In this document: positions 7,462 through 15,763 of the stretch, piece by piece
How positions within the stretch are numbered: position 1 is the stretch's first letter
How the letters are laid out: every line of letters begins with the position of its first letter
DNA from: Paenarthrobacter aurescens TC1
GTDB lineage: Bacteria > Actinomycetota > Actinomycetes > Actinomycetales > Micrococcaceae
Assembly: GCA_000014925.1 (NCBI GenBank)
Contig: CP000474.1
Coordinates: 1,922,001-1,986,000, forward strand
DNA: 64,000 nucleotides
Direction of reading: 5' to 3'
Notes under the pieces: model-generated
The model's input: the letters and a program-made list of their open reading frames with translations, nothing else
What the model was told of the DNA's origin: nothing
Databases searched by the model: none
Program-made: the position numbers and the translations under genes

Positions 7462-9570
7462 GTGGCACCGAGTTCTGAATACAACGCCCGGCATCTGTCC
7501 GTCCTTGAGGGCCTGGAAGCCGTCCGAAAACGCCCGGGCATGTACATCGGCTCCACGGACTCCCGCGGCCTCATGCACTGCTTGTGGGAAATCATCGACA
7601 ACGCCGTGGACGAGGCCCTGGCAGGCTTCGGACATGACATTAAAGTCATCCTGCATGCCGATAATTCGGTCGAAATCCATGATGACGGCCGCGGTATTCC
7701 CGTGGACGTAGAGCCCAAGACCGGGCTCTCCGGCGTCGAGGTTGTTTTCACTAAACTTCACGCAGGCGGCAAGTTCGGCGGCGGTTCCTACACAGCCTCG
7801 GGTGGATTGCATGGCGTCGGCGCCTCTGTGGTGAACGCCTTGTCCAGCCGCCTCGATGTCCAAGTGGACCGCGGCAGCAAGACCTACCAGATGTCATTCC
7901 GCCGCGGCGAGCCCGGCCGCTTCATCGACTCCGGGGCGAAGCCGGGCCCCAATGCAACCTTCGAGCCGTTTGTTGAGAACTCGGTGCTGGATGTAGTGGG
8001 CAAAGCCAAGCGTGGTGTGACGGGAACCCGCGTGCGGTATTGGGCAGACCGGCAAATTTTCACCCCTGACGCCAAATTCTCCTATGACGATCTGGCAGCA
8101 CGGGCGCGCCAAACATCGTTCCTTGTTCCGGGCCTGAAAATCACTGTGCGTGACGAGCGCAAGCTGGCCGGAACACCGGGGGAGGCCGGTGTCCATGAGG
8201 AAGTGTTCCACCACGACGGCGGCATCTCCGAGTTCGTTGAGTTCCTCGCTGCAGACTCGGGTGTGACGGATGTATGGCGCCTTCATGGTTCCGGAAAGTT
8301 CAAGGAAACCGTCCCTGTCCTCGATGAGAACGGGCACAGCAAGATCGCGGAAGTCGAGCGTGATTGTGAGGTGGACATCGCGCTGCGGTGGGGCATTGGG
8401 TACGAGACCACCATGCGCAGCTTCGTCAACATCATCGCTACGCCCAAGGGCGGCACGCACCAGTCGGGATTCGAAGCCGCCCTGCTGAAGACTTTCCGCA
8501 AAGCGGTGGAGACGAACGCCCGCAAGCTTAAAGCCGGTAACGACAAGATTGAGAAGGACGATATTCTCGCTGGTCTGACAGCCGTCTTGACTGTCCGGCT
8601 TGCCGAGCCGCAGTTCGAGGGACAGACCAAGGAAATCCTGGGTACCTCCGCGGTCCGGGCCATTGTGGCCAAGGTGGTTGAAAAGGAAATAACCGCAAGG
8701 CTTGGCTCAGCCAACCGCAATGACAAAGCCCAGTCCGCGCTCCTGCTGGAGAAGATGGTTGCCGAGATGAAGTCGCGCATCTCGGCGCGCGTGCACAAGG
8801 AAACCCAGCGCCGCAAGAACGCCCTGGAAACGTCCTCGATGCCCACCAAGCTTGCAGACTGCCGCACTGATGACGTGGCGCGCTCGGAACTGTTCATCGT
8901 AGAGGGCGACTCCGCGCTCGGAACCGCCAAGCTTGCCCGCTCCTCCGATTTCCAGGCCCTGCTGCCCATCCGCGGAAAGATCCTGAACGTCCAGAAAGCA
9001 TCCGTTGGAGACATGTTGTCCAACGCTGAGTGCGCGGCGTTGATCCAAGTTGTCGGCGCCGGCTCGGGCCGCAGTTTTGATATCGAGGCTGCCCGGTACG
9101 GCAAGGTCATCCTCATGACCGATGCCGACGTTGACGGTGCGCACATCCGAACCCTGCTGCTGACCCTGTTCTTCCGTTACATGCGGCCCATGGTGGAAGC
9201 CGGCCGCGTGTTTGCAGCTGTCCCGCCCCTGCACCGCGTGGAAGTCATCAACCCCGGCCAGAAGGCCAATGAGATGATCTACACCTACTCGGAGGCCGAG
9301 CTTCACGTGCTCCTGTCCAACCTTGCCAAGGAAGGCAAACGCTACAAGGAGCCTATCCAGCGCTATAAAGGGCTGGGCGAGATGGACGCACAGCAACTGG
9401 CCGAGACCACCATGGATCCGCGGCACCGGACCCTCCGTAAGGTGGGAATCGAAAGCGCCCAGCGTGCCGAGGAAGTCTTCGATCTTCTGATGGGCTCGGA
9501 CGTTGCACCGCGCAAGGAGTTCATCATTGCCGGTGCCGCCACCCTGGACCGGGAGCGCATCGACGCCTAA
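7462..9570 (+). CDS. parE: DNA topoisomerase IV-type subunit B (ParE/GyrB family)
   Basis: 702-residue ATPase subunit of a type IIA topoisomerase that decatenates or relaxes DNA. The GHKL ATPase domain opens the protein (ARHLSVLEGLEAVRKRPGMYIGST; ENAVDEALAG-like and DDGRGIPV motifs). The transducer is followed by the TOPRIM domain with EGDSA from about residue 481 and DADVDG from about residue 554. The C-terminus has YKGLGEMDAQQL. GTG at 7462 is chosen for the GAAGGAG stretch ending 10 nt upstream; the frame extends to 7357 without support. The partner A subunit lies at 21325-23841 and lacks a gyrase box, which favours topoisomerase IV over gyrase. The stop codon interlocks with that of the convergent MFS gene. 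Confidence 0.92.
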   Translation: MAPSSEYNARHLSVLEGLEAVRKRPGMYIGSTDSRGLMHCLWEIIDNAVDEALAGFGHDIKVILHADNSVEIHDDGRGIPVDVEPKTGLSGVEVVFTKLHAGGKFGGGSYTASGGLHGVGASVVNALSSRLDVQVDRGSKTYQMSFRRGEPGRFIDSGAKPGPNATFEPFVENSVLDVVGKAKRGVTGTRVRYWADRQIFTPDAKFSYDDLAARARQTSFLVPGLKITVRDERKLAGTPGEAGVHEEVFHHDGGISEFVEFLAADSGVTDVWRLHGSGKFKETVPVLDENGHSKIAEVERDCEVDIALRWGIGYETTMRSFVNIIATPKGGTHQSGFEAALLKTFRKAVETNARKLKAGNDKIEKDDILAGLTAVLTVRLAEPQFEGQTKEILGTSAVRAIVAKVVEKEITARLGSANRNDKAQSALLLEKMVAEMKSRISARVHKETQRRKNALETSSMPTKLADCRTDDVARSELFIVEGDSALGTAKLARSSDFQALLPIRGKILNVQKASVGDMLSNAECAALIQVVGAGSGRSFDIEAARYGKVILMTDADVDGAHIRTLLLTLFFRYMRPMVEAGRVFAAVPPLHRVEVINPGQKANEMIYTYSEAELHVLLSNLAKEGKRYKEPIQRYKGLGEMDAQQLAETTMDPRHRTLRKVGIESAQRAEEVFDLLMGSDVAPRKEFIIAGAATLDRERIDA

Positions 9571-10778
9571 CCGTGCTTTGGCGGAACCGGCGCACCATCC
9601 GCGGCCTGTGGTGTGCGGTCGCCCGGGGCGGCGAACGTAGCCGCTCCCACCGCCAGGGCCAAAGCGCCCAGTCCCCAGGGGAGCCCGGCCGCTACGGCAA
9701 CGCCGCCCACCAGCAGCGGCCCGCCGGCGTCGCCAAGTTCACGACCCAGCTCGGCTGAGCCCATGGTCCTGCCGAGGCGTTCGGCCGGCGTCGCATCGGC
9801 CAGGTGGGCGAAGGCGAGAGGCGTGGAGACGCCGATGCCTGCGCCGATGAGCACTGCTGCGCAATAAATCCAGGCGGCTCCCGGCAATAAGCCGGCCATC
9901 AGGGTGCCTACCGAGATAGCCAGCAGGCCGGCCACCATGCCAGGCCTGTCGGCGATTCTTTCGTGGTCCCTCAGCCTGCCCACGCGGGGCTGTATCAGCG
10001 CCGAAGCTATGGCCAGCACTGTGACTACGGCAACGCTGCCCGCCGTTCCAAGCCCTTCCCGTGCGGCCAGCGCAGGGAGAAAGCCGACGGCGGCACCCAG
10101 TGCTCCCGTGGCAGCGGCCAGCACCAGGGTTGGTCCCAGGAATGACCGCTCGGTGCTTTGTCGCCATGCATCGACGATGGTGTACCTGGGGCGGGGAAGC
10201 GGCTGCAGGCGGGGCATGGAAGCAAGGGCCCAGACAGCCACGCCCAAACCCAGGGCGGCCAGGATCCCGAACAGGAGGCTGAAACCGCCGGTGATGATGG
10301 CCAAGGCTCCCAGCAACGGACCGATCGCGTAGCCGAGTCCTTTCCATGAGCCGTAGCGGCCAAAGTAGTGGCCCGTCCGGCCGCCTGCAAGCCGTGCAAC
10401 GCTGGCGGAGGAGGCCGGTGAGAAGGCAGAAGCCGCCATCCCCTGACCCAGGCGGGCGGCTGCCAGCATGGCGGGCTGGTCCGCCCAAAGACCAATCACG
10501 GATGCGGCGGAGAACGCCAGAAGCCCGCCTACGATGACCGGTTTGGGTCCGATGCGGTCGCTGAGGGCGCCGAACACCGGTTTGAGGAACACTTCCGCGA
10601 CGTCGTACAAAGCCAGCAGGATCCCCAGAGTCAGCAAGCTCAATCCGATGTCGGCGCTTTCTGCCCCGAGCCCCGCGGCAACAGCATGGGCGCCGAAGGC
10701 GGTGGTAAAGCCTGCGGCGTAGAGGGGCCAACGCTGGCTGGCGGGATCGAAAGACGGAAGTGCCTCTGGTGCTTTCAC
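9567..10778 (-). CDS. MFS transporter, divergent from ChrB-like gene
   Basis: 403-residue major facilitator with about 12 hydrophobic segments. It starts VKAPEALPSFDPASQRWPLYAAGF and has the TM2-3 loop motif KPVFGALSDRIGPKPVIVGG near residues 70-90. It resembles drug or small-molecule efflux carriers; the substrate is unknown. The start GTG at 10778 is only 33 bp from the start of the divergent ChrB-like gene, and the 22-bp palindrome 10784-10805 fills most of that gap. A TACATT hexamer read on the minus strand (10790 to 10785) lies 6 nt before the GTG, suggesting a leaderless mRNA. The stop (TAG) overlaps the stop of parE. Confidence 0.87.
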   Translation of the reverse strand: MKAPEALPSFDPASQRWPLYAAGFTTAFGAHAVAAGLGAESADIGLSLLTLGILLALYDVAEVFLKPVFGALSDRIGPKPVIVGGLLAFSAASVIGLWADQPAMLAAARLGQGMAASAFSPASSASVARLAGGRTGHYFGRYGSWKGLGYAIGPLLGALAIITGGFSLLFGILAALGLGVAVWALASMPRLQPLPRPRYTIVDAWRQSTERSFLGPTLVLAAATGALGAAVGFLPALAAREGLGTAGSVAVVTVLAIASALIQPRVGRLRDHERIADRPGMVAGLLAISVGTLMAGLLPGAAWIYCAAVLIGAGIGVSTPLAFAHLADATPAERLGRTMGSAELGRELGDAGGPLLVGGVAVAAGLPWGLGALALAVGAATFAAPGDRTPQAADGAPVPPKHG

Positions 10779-10783
10779 TCCTA

Positions 10784-10805
10784 GAATGTAACAGCTGCTA
10801 CATTC
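10784..10805. promoter_or_regulatory. Shared operator and mirror-image divergent promoters
   Basis: A 22-bp near-perfect palindrome (20 of 22 positions) has the core AATGTAACAGCTGCTACATT at 10785-10804. Each outer arm reads TACATT towards the neighbouring gene: 10790 to 10785 on the minus strand, 6 nt before the MFS GTG, and 10799-10804 on the plus strand, 7 nt before the ChrB-like GTG. The arms therefore look like both -10 boxes, 8 bp apart, inside one regulator site. Binding of the ChrB-like protein here is inference. Confidence 0.6.
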
Positions 10806-10811
10806 AGGAGT

Positions 10812-11348
10812 GTGATTGATGAACGTTGGTTGCTCATTCTCGTTCAAGTTCCTGCTCAGCCGTCGCGGCACAGGGTGGCTGTGTGGCGGGAGCTGCGGCG
10901 GATCGGGGCAGTTCCCTTGTCGCCCGGAACCTGGGTTCTTCCCGCCCACCCGGCCTTCGATGAGGGCCTCGCCCGGACCGAGGCGCTGGTGGCGAAGGGG
11001 GATGGGTCCTGGACCTTGGTGGACGCTGCGCCCCGTGGAAAAGGCGCGGATACCTTCCGCGGCGCTTTCCAAGCTGCCAGGCTGGAGGAATGGAAAGAGT
11101 TCACGTCGGATTGCACCAAGTTCGAGCTTGAGATCGCCAAAGAGATTTCACAGGAGAAGTTCACGTTCGCTGAACTGGAGGAAGAAGAACAAAGCCTGGA
11201 GCGCTTGAGGCGCTGGTACAGGGAGTTGAAGTCGCGCGATGTCCTTCATTTGCCGCAAGCGACGGAAGCCTCAGCGCAGCTTGCTCAATGCGCAGACACC
11301 CTGGAGGGCTACGCGTCCTTGGTGTACGACGCGACACTGCCCCAATAG
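10812..11348 (+). CDS. ChrB N-terminal domain protein, probable regulator
   Basis: 178-residue protein resembling the N-terminal domain of ChrB, a chromate-responsive transcription factor. It begins IDERWLLILVQVPAQPSRHRVAVWRELRRIGAVPLSPGTWVLP, a winged-helix-like pattern, and continues with an acidic helical C-terminus (FAELEEEEQSLERLRRWYREL). No separate C-terminal ChrB domain is present. The start GTG at 10812 is 33 bp from the divergent MFS start. Its position next to a palindrome suggests that it controls itself and the transporter (inference); chromate as signal is not shown by the sequence. It converges on the M56 gene 13 bp away. Confidence 0.75.
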   Translation: MIDERWLLILVQVPAQPSRHRVAVWRELRRIGAVPLSPGTWVLPAHPAFDEGLARTEALVAKGDGSWTLVDAAPRGKGADTFRGAFQAARLEEWKEFTSDCTKFELEIAKEISQEKFTFAELEEEEQSLERLRRWYRELKSRDVLHLPQATEASAQLAQCADTLEGYASLVYDATLPQ

Positions 11349-11361
11349 CCGGCCACGCTGG

Positions 11362-12384
11362 TCAGCCTAATAGTCCCGGGACGATCAACAGTGCAGTGGG
11401 CACCGCAAGAAGCAAGGCTGAGGCCGCCAGGACCAGCACTCGCGCAGCCCTGGTGAGTGGAGGCTTGGGTGAGAGCAGGCGGCTGACGCGTGACGCCGTC
11501 GTACGTGGGGAATCGGCGCCGCCGGTCGCGCTGACGGCATTGCCTTCGACGACGGCGCCACCGGCGCTGAGTGCTTGGCCGCCGGCCAGCGCCTGACTGC
11601 CTTTGAGTGCCTGCCCGTCCAGGGCGGGTTGTGAGGTGCCGCTGGCAACAATGGCGATGGCCTTGATCAGGGTCCCTTTGCTTTCGGTGCGGAGTGCGAC
11701 GTCGTCGGCCAGCATTTCGATCAAAGAATTAACTGCTGTCTGGGCCAGGCGTGTGGTGGGGAACCATGGCAGGGCTTGCCGCCAAGCAGCAAAGGCCCAT
11801 AGCAGAAGGTCGTGGCGTTGCGACAGGTGTGCGTTTTCGTGAATGAGCACAGCCCTGAGTTCGGCTGGCTCCAGCGCTGCCATGAGGCCGTCAGACAGCA
11901 CGGTCACGGACCTGGCACCGCCGGGCAGGCAGTAGGCCACGGGAGATTCGTGGTTGATCACCACGGTGCCCGGGCCGTCGTCGGAAGGTGACGCGAGCAG
12001 TGCCAGCAGTTCACGATGCCGGCGGCGCTGGCGTTCGATTTTGTAGTAGGTCAGCAGCAGGGTGAAGACCAGATGCGCGGTCAAGAGGGCGGCGGCTGAG
12101 AGGGCAAAGAGGTGCCAGAAGCCCAGCGCCGTGGTGGGTTCGTTATTGAATACCATCCCGGCGAGGCTCTTCAGCCCTGCAATGAGGTTGTCGCCAATGG
12201 GCTCGAGGCCGTAGACGAGCATGGCGCCGATCATCGACAAGCCACCGGCGAGGGCTATCGCCTGCCATAGCACCATGGCCGTGAAAGGGGATCGCGCCGG
12301 CCACTGCGCGCGGGACAGTAAAACGGGTACCGGCCACGCCAGAATCAATGCCAGGACCGCAAGCAGGTATGAGGTCCAGAACAT
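11362..12384 (-). CDS. M56 family membrane metallopeptidase (BlaR1-like, no sensor domain)
   Basis: 340-residue integral membrane protease of the BlaR1/MecR1 peptidase family. There are three N-terminal hydrophobic segments (about residues 3-25, 37-60 and 92-115). The zinc site HENAH (HExxH), in AVLIHENAHLSQRHD near residues 180-190, is followed by EMLADDVAL, which fits the third ligand region. A last hydrophobic segment is at the C-terminus (about 315-338). The extracellular penicillin-binding sensor domain of true BlaR1 is absent, so beta-lactams are an unlikely signal. It is cotranscribed with the BlaI-type repressor, whose stop is 5 nt upstream; by family analogy it would inactivate that repressor by proteolysis (inference). 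Confidence 0.88.
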   Translation of the reverse strand: MFWTSYLLAVLALILAWPVPVLLSRAQWPARSPFTAMVLWQAIALAGGLSMIGAMLVYGLEPIGDNLIAGLKSLAGMVFNNEPTTALGFWHLFALSAAALLTAHLVFTLLLTYYKIERQRRRHRELLALLASPSDDGPGTVVINHESPVAYCLPGGARSVTVLSDGLMAALEPAELRAVLIHENAHLSQRHDLLLWAFAAWRQALPWFPTTRLAQTAVNSLIEMLADDVALRTESKGTLIKAIAIVASGTSQPALDGQALKGSQALAGGQALSAGGAVVEGNAVSATGGADSPRTTASRVSRLLSPKPPLTRAARVLVLAASALLLAVPTALLIVPGLLG

Positions 12385-12389
12385 ACTGG

Positions 12390-12776
12390 CTAATTGTAGC
12401 CGAGCAGTTTGCGCAGGGTAGCGGCTTCACTTTCGGTGACGGAGCCAATGAAGCGGGCCAGTACGGCCTCACGGTCCGGGGCGGAGCCCAGAACTTCGTG
12501 CATCAGCTCGGCCGTGTGGTCGGCGCGGCTGGAAACGGCCTGGTAACGGTGCGGACGCGTACCGCGTTCACGCTCCACCAGGCCCTTCTTCTCCAGGCGC
12601 GAGAGAACCGTCAGCACCGTGGTGACTGCCAGATCCTTGCCCTGATGACCTGCGGTGCCGTCGCCGGCCTCGGAATCCTGCGCCAAAAGATCACGCAGTG
12701 TATTGGCGGTTGCAGCCTCCTGGCCTGCCCAGAGCAGATCCATCACTGCCCGTTCCAGTTCCCCAAGACTTGCCAT
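12390..12776 (-). CDS. blaI: BlaI/MecI/CopY family transcriptional repressor
   Basis: 128-residue winged-helix repressor. The N-terminus ASLGELERAVMDLLWAGQEA and the recognition region TTVLTVLSRLEKKGLVERERGTRPHRY match the BlaI/MecI family, and the C-terminal part (about 85-128) is the dimerisation region. Family members bind short palindromes as dimers and are cut by a partner M56 protease, here encoded immediately downstream. Three 17-bp palindromes of one type lie in the 280-bp gap to the divergent cydA gene, which makes cydABDC and the repressor itself the likely targets (inference). Start ATG at 12776. Confidence 0.9.
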   Translation of the reverse strand: MASLGELERAVMDLLWAGQEAATANTLRDLLAQDSEAGDGTAGHQGKDLAVTTVLTVLSRLEKKGLVERERGTRPHRYQAVSSRADHTAELMHEVLGSAPDREAVLARFIGSVTESEAATLRKLLGYN

Positions 12777-12874
12777 TTATACGTCCCTACCTTCCGCTTC
12801 CCGGTGCAGTGTGGCTACTGCGGGGAGCGATGATCCAACATTCCACAATAAATCTACCGCTTTTCAGACCTTCA

Positions 12875-12891
12875 TTCTACGTGAAGTAGAA
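12875..12891. promoter_or_regulatory. Palindromic operator 1 (repressor-gene side)
   Basis: TTCTACGTGAAGTAGAA has perfect 6-bp arms TTCTAC/GTAGAA. It lies 98 bp upstream of the BlaI-type start codon. Same class as the two sites nearer cydA; probably autoregulatory. Confidence 0.7.
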
Positions 12892-12973
12892 CTATCGGCG
12901 CGCCGCGCCGCCGAGCGGACCCTTGCGCGTGGGTTACGCCACTTGAAGAATGGGTTTCGTTGCCCGTCAATTG

Positions 12974-12990
12974 TTCTACACTGTGTAGAA
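12974..12990. promoter_or_regulatory. Palindromic operator 2 (cydA side)
   Basis: TTCTACACTGTGTAGAA is a perfect palindrome apart from its central base (8-bp arms). It lies 66 bp upstream of the cydA start codon and 25 bp centre-to-centre from operator 3. Confidence 0.75.
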
Positions 12991-12998
12991 GAGAAGTT

Positions 12999-13015
12999 TT
13001 CTACGTGACGTAGAA
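12999..13015. promoter_or_regulatory. Palindromic operator 3 (cydA side)
   Basis: TTCTACGTGACGTAGAA is a perfect palindrome apart from its central base. It ends 41 bp before the cydA ATG, where a bound repressor would overlap the promoter or early transcript. Confidence 0.75.
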
Positions 13016-13056
13016 GTAAGGTCATCGTACTTCGGTCCACCGCACAAAGGACAGCC

Positions 13057-14655
13057 ATGGACGCCTTGGAAATCGCACGCTGGCAATTCGGTATCACTAC
13101 CGTCTACCACTTCATGATGGTGCCGCTCACTATCGGCCTCGGCCTGGTGGTGGCAATCATTCAGACCATCTGGTACCGCACCGGCAAGCCTGAGTACCTT
13201 CGCATGACCAAGTTCTGGGGAAAGCTCTTCCTCATCAACTTCATCATGGGTGTAGCCACCGGCATCGTCCAGGAGTTCCAGTTCGGCATGGCGTGGAGTG
13301 AGTACAGCCGGTTCGTGGGGGACGTTTTTGGGGCTCCGCTCGCCCTTGAGGCTTTGCTGGCATTCTTCGTCGAATCAACGTTCCTGGGATTGTGGATCTT
13401 TGGCTGGAAGCAACTCAAGCGCGGCGTGCACCTGGCCTGCTTGTGGATCGCCGTCGTCGGCTCCGTCTTCTCCGCCTACTTCATCATTGTGGCGAACTCC
13501 TGGATGCAGCACCCCGTAGGCGTTGACATGGTGGATGGCCGGCCCGTGATGACCGACGCCTGGGCAGTGTTCACCAACAACACTGCACTGGTTGCCGTGC
13601 CGCACACTCTCTTTGGTGCACTGGCTGTTGCCGGCGCCTTCCTGCTGGGCATTGCCTGGTACCACCTGTGGCGTCGCCGCCACGACGGCATTGATGTTGT
13701 GGGCGAGGACGGCAAGCTGGTCCCCGGCGAAGCTGCCATCCCGGGCCGCGACAAGGCTGATTACACCGTATGGATGAAGTCCCTGCGGATCGGTGCTGTG
13801 GTGGCCATGATCTCCTTCGCGGGAACCGCCATCACCGGTGACCTTCAAGGCAAGCTGATGTTCGAACAGCAGCCCATGAAGATGGCCGCCGCTGAAGCTG
13901 CCTGCCACGACGGCACGGGCTTCTCGGTGCTGAGCGTTGGCAACCTGGGAGCCACCAACTGCGACGACATCGTTGCAGTTATCGAAGTCCCCGGCATCCT
14001 CTCTTTCCTGGCCAAGGGCGACTTCACCACTGAAGTGAAGGGCGTGAACAGCCTTCTGGGTGAGTACAAGGAAAAGTACGGCACCCACCTGCCGGACAAC
14101 CCGCTCTACGGTGAGCGCGCCGGACAGGAAATCCAATACGTGCCCGTCATGGAAGTGACCTACTGGGGCTTCCGTATGATGATCGGTTTCGGCGGCATTG
14201 CAGCGCTCGCCGCACTGCTGGCCCTGTGGGTAACCCGTAAGGGCGTCGTTCCCCAATCCAAGTGGCTCATGCGCCTCGCTGTCTTTGGGATCCTCGCTCC
14301 CTTCGGCGCCAACGCCGCAGGCTGGATCTTCACCGAAATGGGCCGGCAACCATTCGTGGTGGCGCCCAACCCGGACATGAACGGTATTGACCAGGTCTTT
14401 ATGTTCACAGCTGCCGCGGTATCCCCGGGCGTCAGCGCGGGAGAACTCATGACCTCGCTGGTGGTCCTCACAGCCATCTACGCCGTGCTGCTGGTGGTAG
14501 AGGTCAAGCTCCTGGTCAAGTACATCCGTGGTGGAGTGGCCTCGGCGATGCCTGAACTGGCCCACGCCAAAGACTCAGACAACCAACCCGACAAGAATGA
14601 CGACGACACCGGCCCGGACAAGTCCGGCGACGACGTCCTGGCATTCGCCTACTAA
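13057..14655 (+). CDS. cydA: Cytochrome bd ubiquinol/menaquinol oxidase subunit I
   Basis: 532-residue quinol oxidase subunit I, an integral membrane protein that oxidises quinol and reduces O2 at high affinity without proton pumping. The expected haem ligands are visible: H18 in ITTVYHFMMVPLT, H183 in VAVPHTLFGALAV and M428 in WIFTEMGRQPF. The quinol-binding loop between residues about 230 and 340 is of the short type. The hydrophilic tail (about 505-530) is rich in Asp, Asn and Lys. The ATG at 13057 has AAAGGA upstream. First gene of cydA-cydB-cydDC; three palindromes precede it, matching control by the divergent BlaI-type repressor. Confidence 0.97.
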   Translation: MDALEIARWQFGITTVYHFMMVPLTIGLGLVVAIIQTIWYRTGKPEYLRMTKFWGKLFLINFIMGVATGIVQEFQFGMAWSEYSRFVGDVFGAPLALEALLAFFVESTFLGLWIFGWKQLKRGVHLACLWIAVVGSVFSAYFIIVANSWMQHPVGVDMVDGRPVMTDAWAVFTNNTALVAVPHTLFGALAVAGAFLLGIAWYHLWRRRHDGIDVVGEDGKLVPGEAAIPGRDKADYTVWMKSLRIGAVVAMISFAGTAITGDLQGKLMFEQQPMKMAAAEAACHDGTGFSVLSVGNLGATNCDDIVAVIEVPGILSFLAKGDFTTEVKGVNSLLGEYKEKYGTHLPDNPLYGERAGQEIQYVPVMEVTYWGFRMMIGFGGIAALAALLALWVTRKGVVPQSKWLMRLAVFGILAPFGANAAGWIFTEMGRQPFVVAPNPDMNGIDQVFMFTAAAVSPGVSAGELMTSLVVLTAIYAVLLVVEVKLLVKYIRGGVASAMPELAHAKDSDNQPDKNDDDTGPDKSGDDVLAFAY

Positions 14656-14673
14656 AGCCAAGGGGTACTGACA

Positions 14674-15756
14674 ATGGAACTGTTGCCAACCATCTGGTTC
14701 GTGGCCATCGCGGTTTTGTGGACCGGGTATCTCTTCCTGGAGGGTTTTGACCTGGGCGTCGGCATGCTCATGAAGCTGTTCGCCCGCAACAATACCGACC
14801 GCCGCGTCCTGCTGAACACCATCGGCCCTGTATGGGACGGCAACGAGGTGTGGCTGCTCACCGCAGCCGGTGCCACCTTTGCAGCTTTCCCCCTCTGGTA
14901 CGCCTCGCTGTTCTCCACCCTTTACCTCCCGCTCCTGGCAGTCTTGGCCGCCTTGATCTTCCGGGCTGTCGCATTCGAATACCGCGGCAAGGTGGACTCC
15001 GAGAGCTGGCGCAACCGCTGGGACTGGGCGATCGCGATCGGGTCCTTCGTGGCCGCGTTCGGCATCGGCGCTGCACTGGCGCTCACCACCACGGGGCTGC
15101 CCTTGGACGCCAACGGAGACCGCAGCGGTGGCCCGATGTCCTGGTTCAGCGGCTACGCACTCCTGGGTGGTTTTGGTGTCGTGGCCTTCGCCCTGGTGCA
15201 CGCCCTTGCGTTCCTGGCCCTGAAGACCGACGGCGAGGTGCGGTACCGTGCACGCCGCTGGTTTGTGCGGCTGGTTCCGGTTGCGGTGTTGCCGATGTTC
15301 GGCTGGATGGTGGCCGTTCAGTTCCTGAGCGGCAAACCGTGGACCTGGGCCTTGGTGGTCGCTGCAGTGGTAGCGGTCGTCCTGGCATGGAGGCTGGCCC
15401 GTACTGGGTCCGAAGGGCGCGCTTTCAGTGCGCTCGGCGCGTTCATTGTCTGCGCCACAGCCTCGATCTTTGGAGCCGCGTTCCCTGTGGTCATCCCCTC
15501 CACCATCGATCCCGCTTTCAACCTGACCATCTCCAACGCCTCGTCCTCGGACTACACCCTTGGCCTGATGAGCATCGTGGCAGCCGTTGGACTGCCCCTT
15601 GTGATCGCCTACCAGTCCTGGACGTACTGGGTGTTCCGACGGCGTGTCAGCGCGGCCCACATCCCCGAAGCGCATGGATTCCTGCCCGCCATCGCCGCGA
15701 AGGTCATGATTTCCAAAGACAGCTCGCCCTCCACTCCAAGCCAATCGGGAGACTAG
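14674..15756 (+). CDS. cydB: Cytochrome bd oxidase subunit II
   Basis: 360-residue membrane subunit II of the bd oxidase. It starts MELLPTIWFVAIAVLWTGYL and carries the signature EGFDLGVGML followed by IGPVWDGNEVWLL and FAAFPLWYA (residues about 24-80). About nine hydrophobic segments follow, and family length is about 340-380. It sits 18 bp after cydA and 7 bp before cydDC, so the three form one transcript. Confidence 0.97.
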   Translation: MELLPTIWFVAIAVLWTGYLFLEGFDLGVGMLMKLFARNNTDRRVLLNTIGPVWDGNEVWLLTAAGATFAAFPLWYASLFSTLYLPLLAVLAALIFRAVAFEYRGKVDSESWRNRWDWAIAIGSFVAAFGIGAALALTTTGLPLDANGDRSGGPMSWFSGYALLGGFGVVAFALVHALAFLALKTDGEVRYRARRWFVRLVPVAVLPMFGWMVAVQFLSGKPWTWALVVAAVVAVVLAWRLARTGSEGRAFSALGAFIVCATASIFGAAFPVVIPSTIDPAFNLTISNASSSDYTLGLMSIVAAVGLPLVIAYQSWTYWVFRRRVSAAHIPEAHGFLPAIAAKVMISKDSSPSTPSQSGD

Positions 15757-15763
15757 CCGACCC

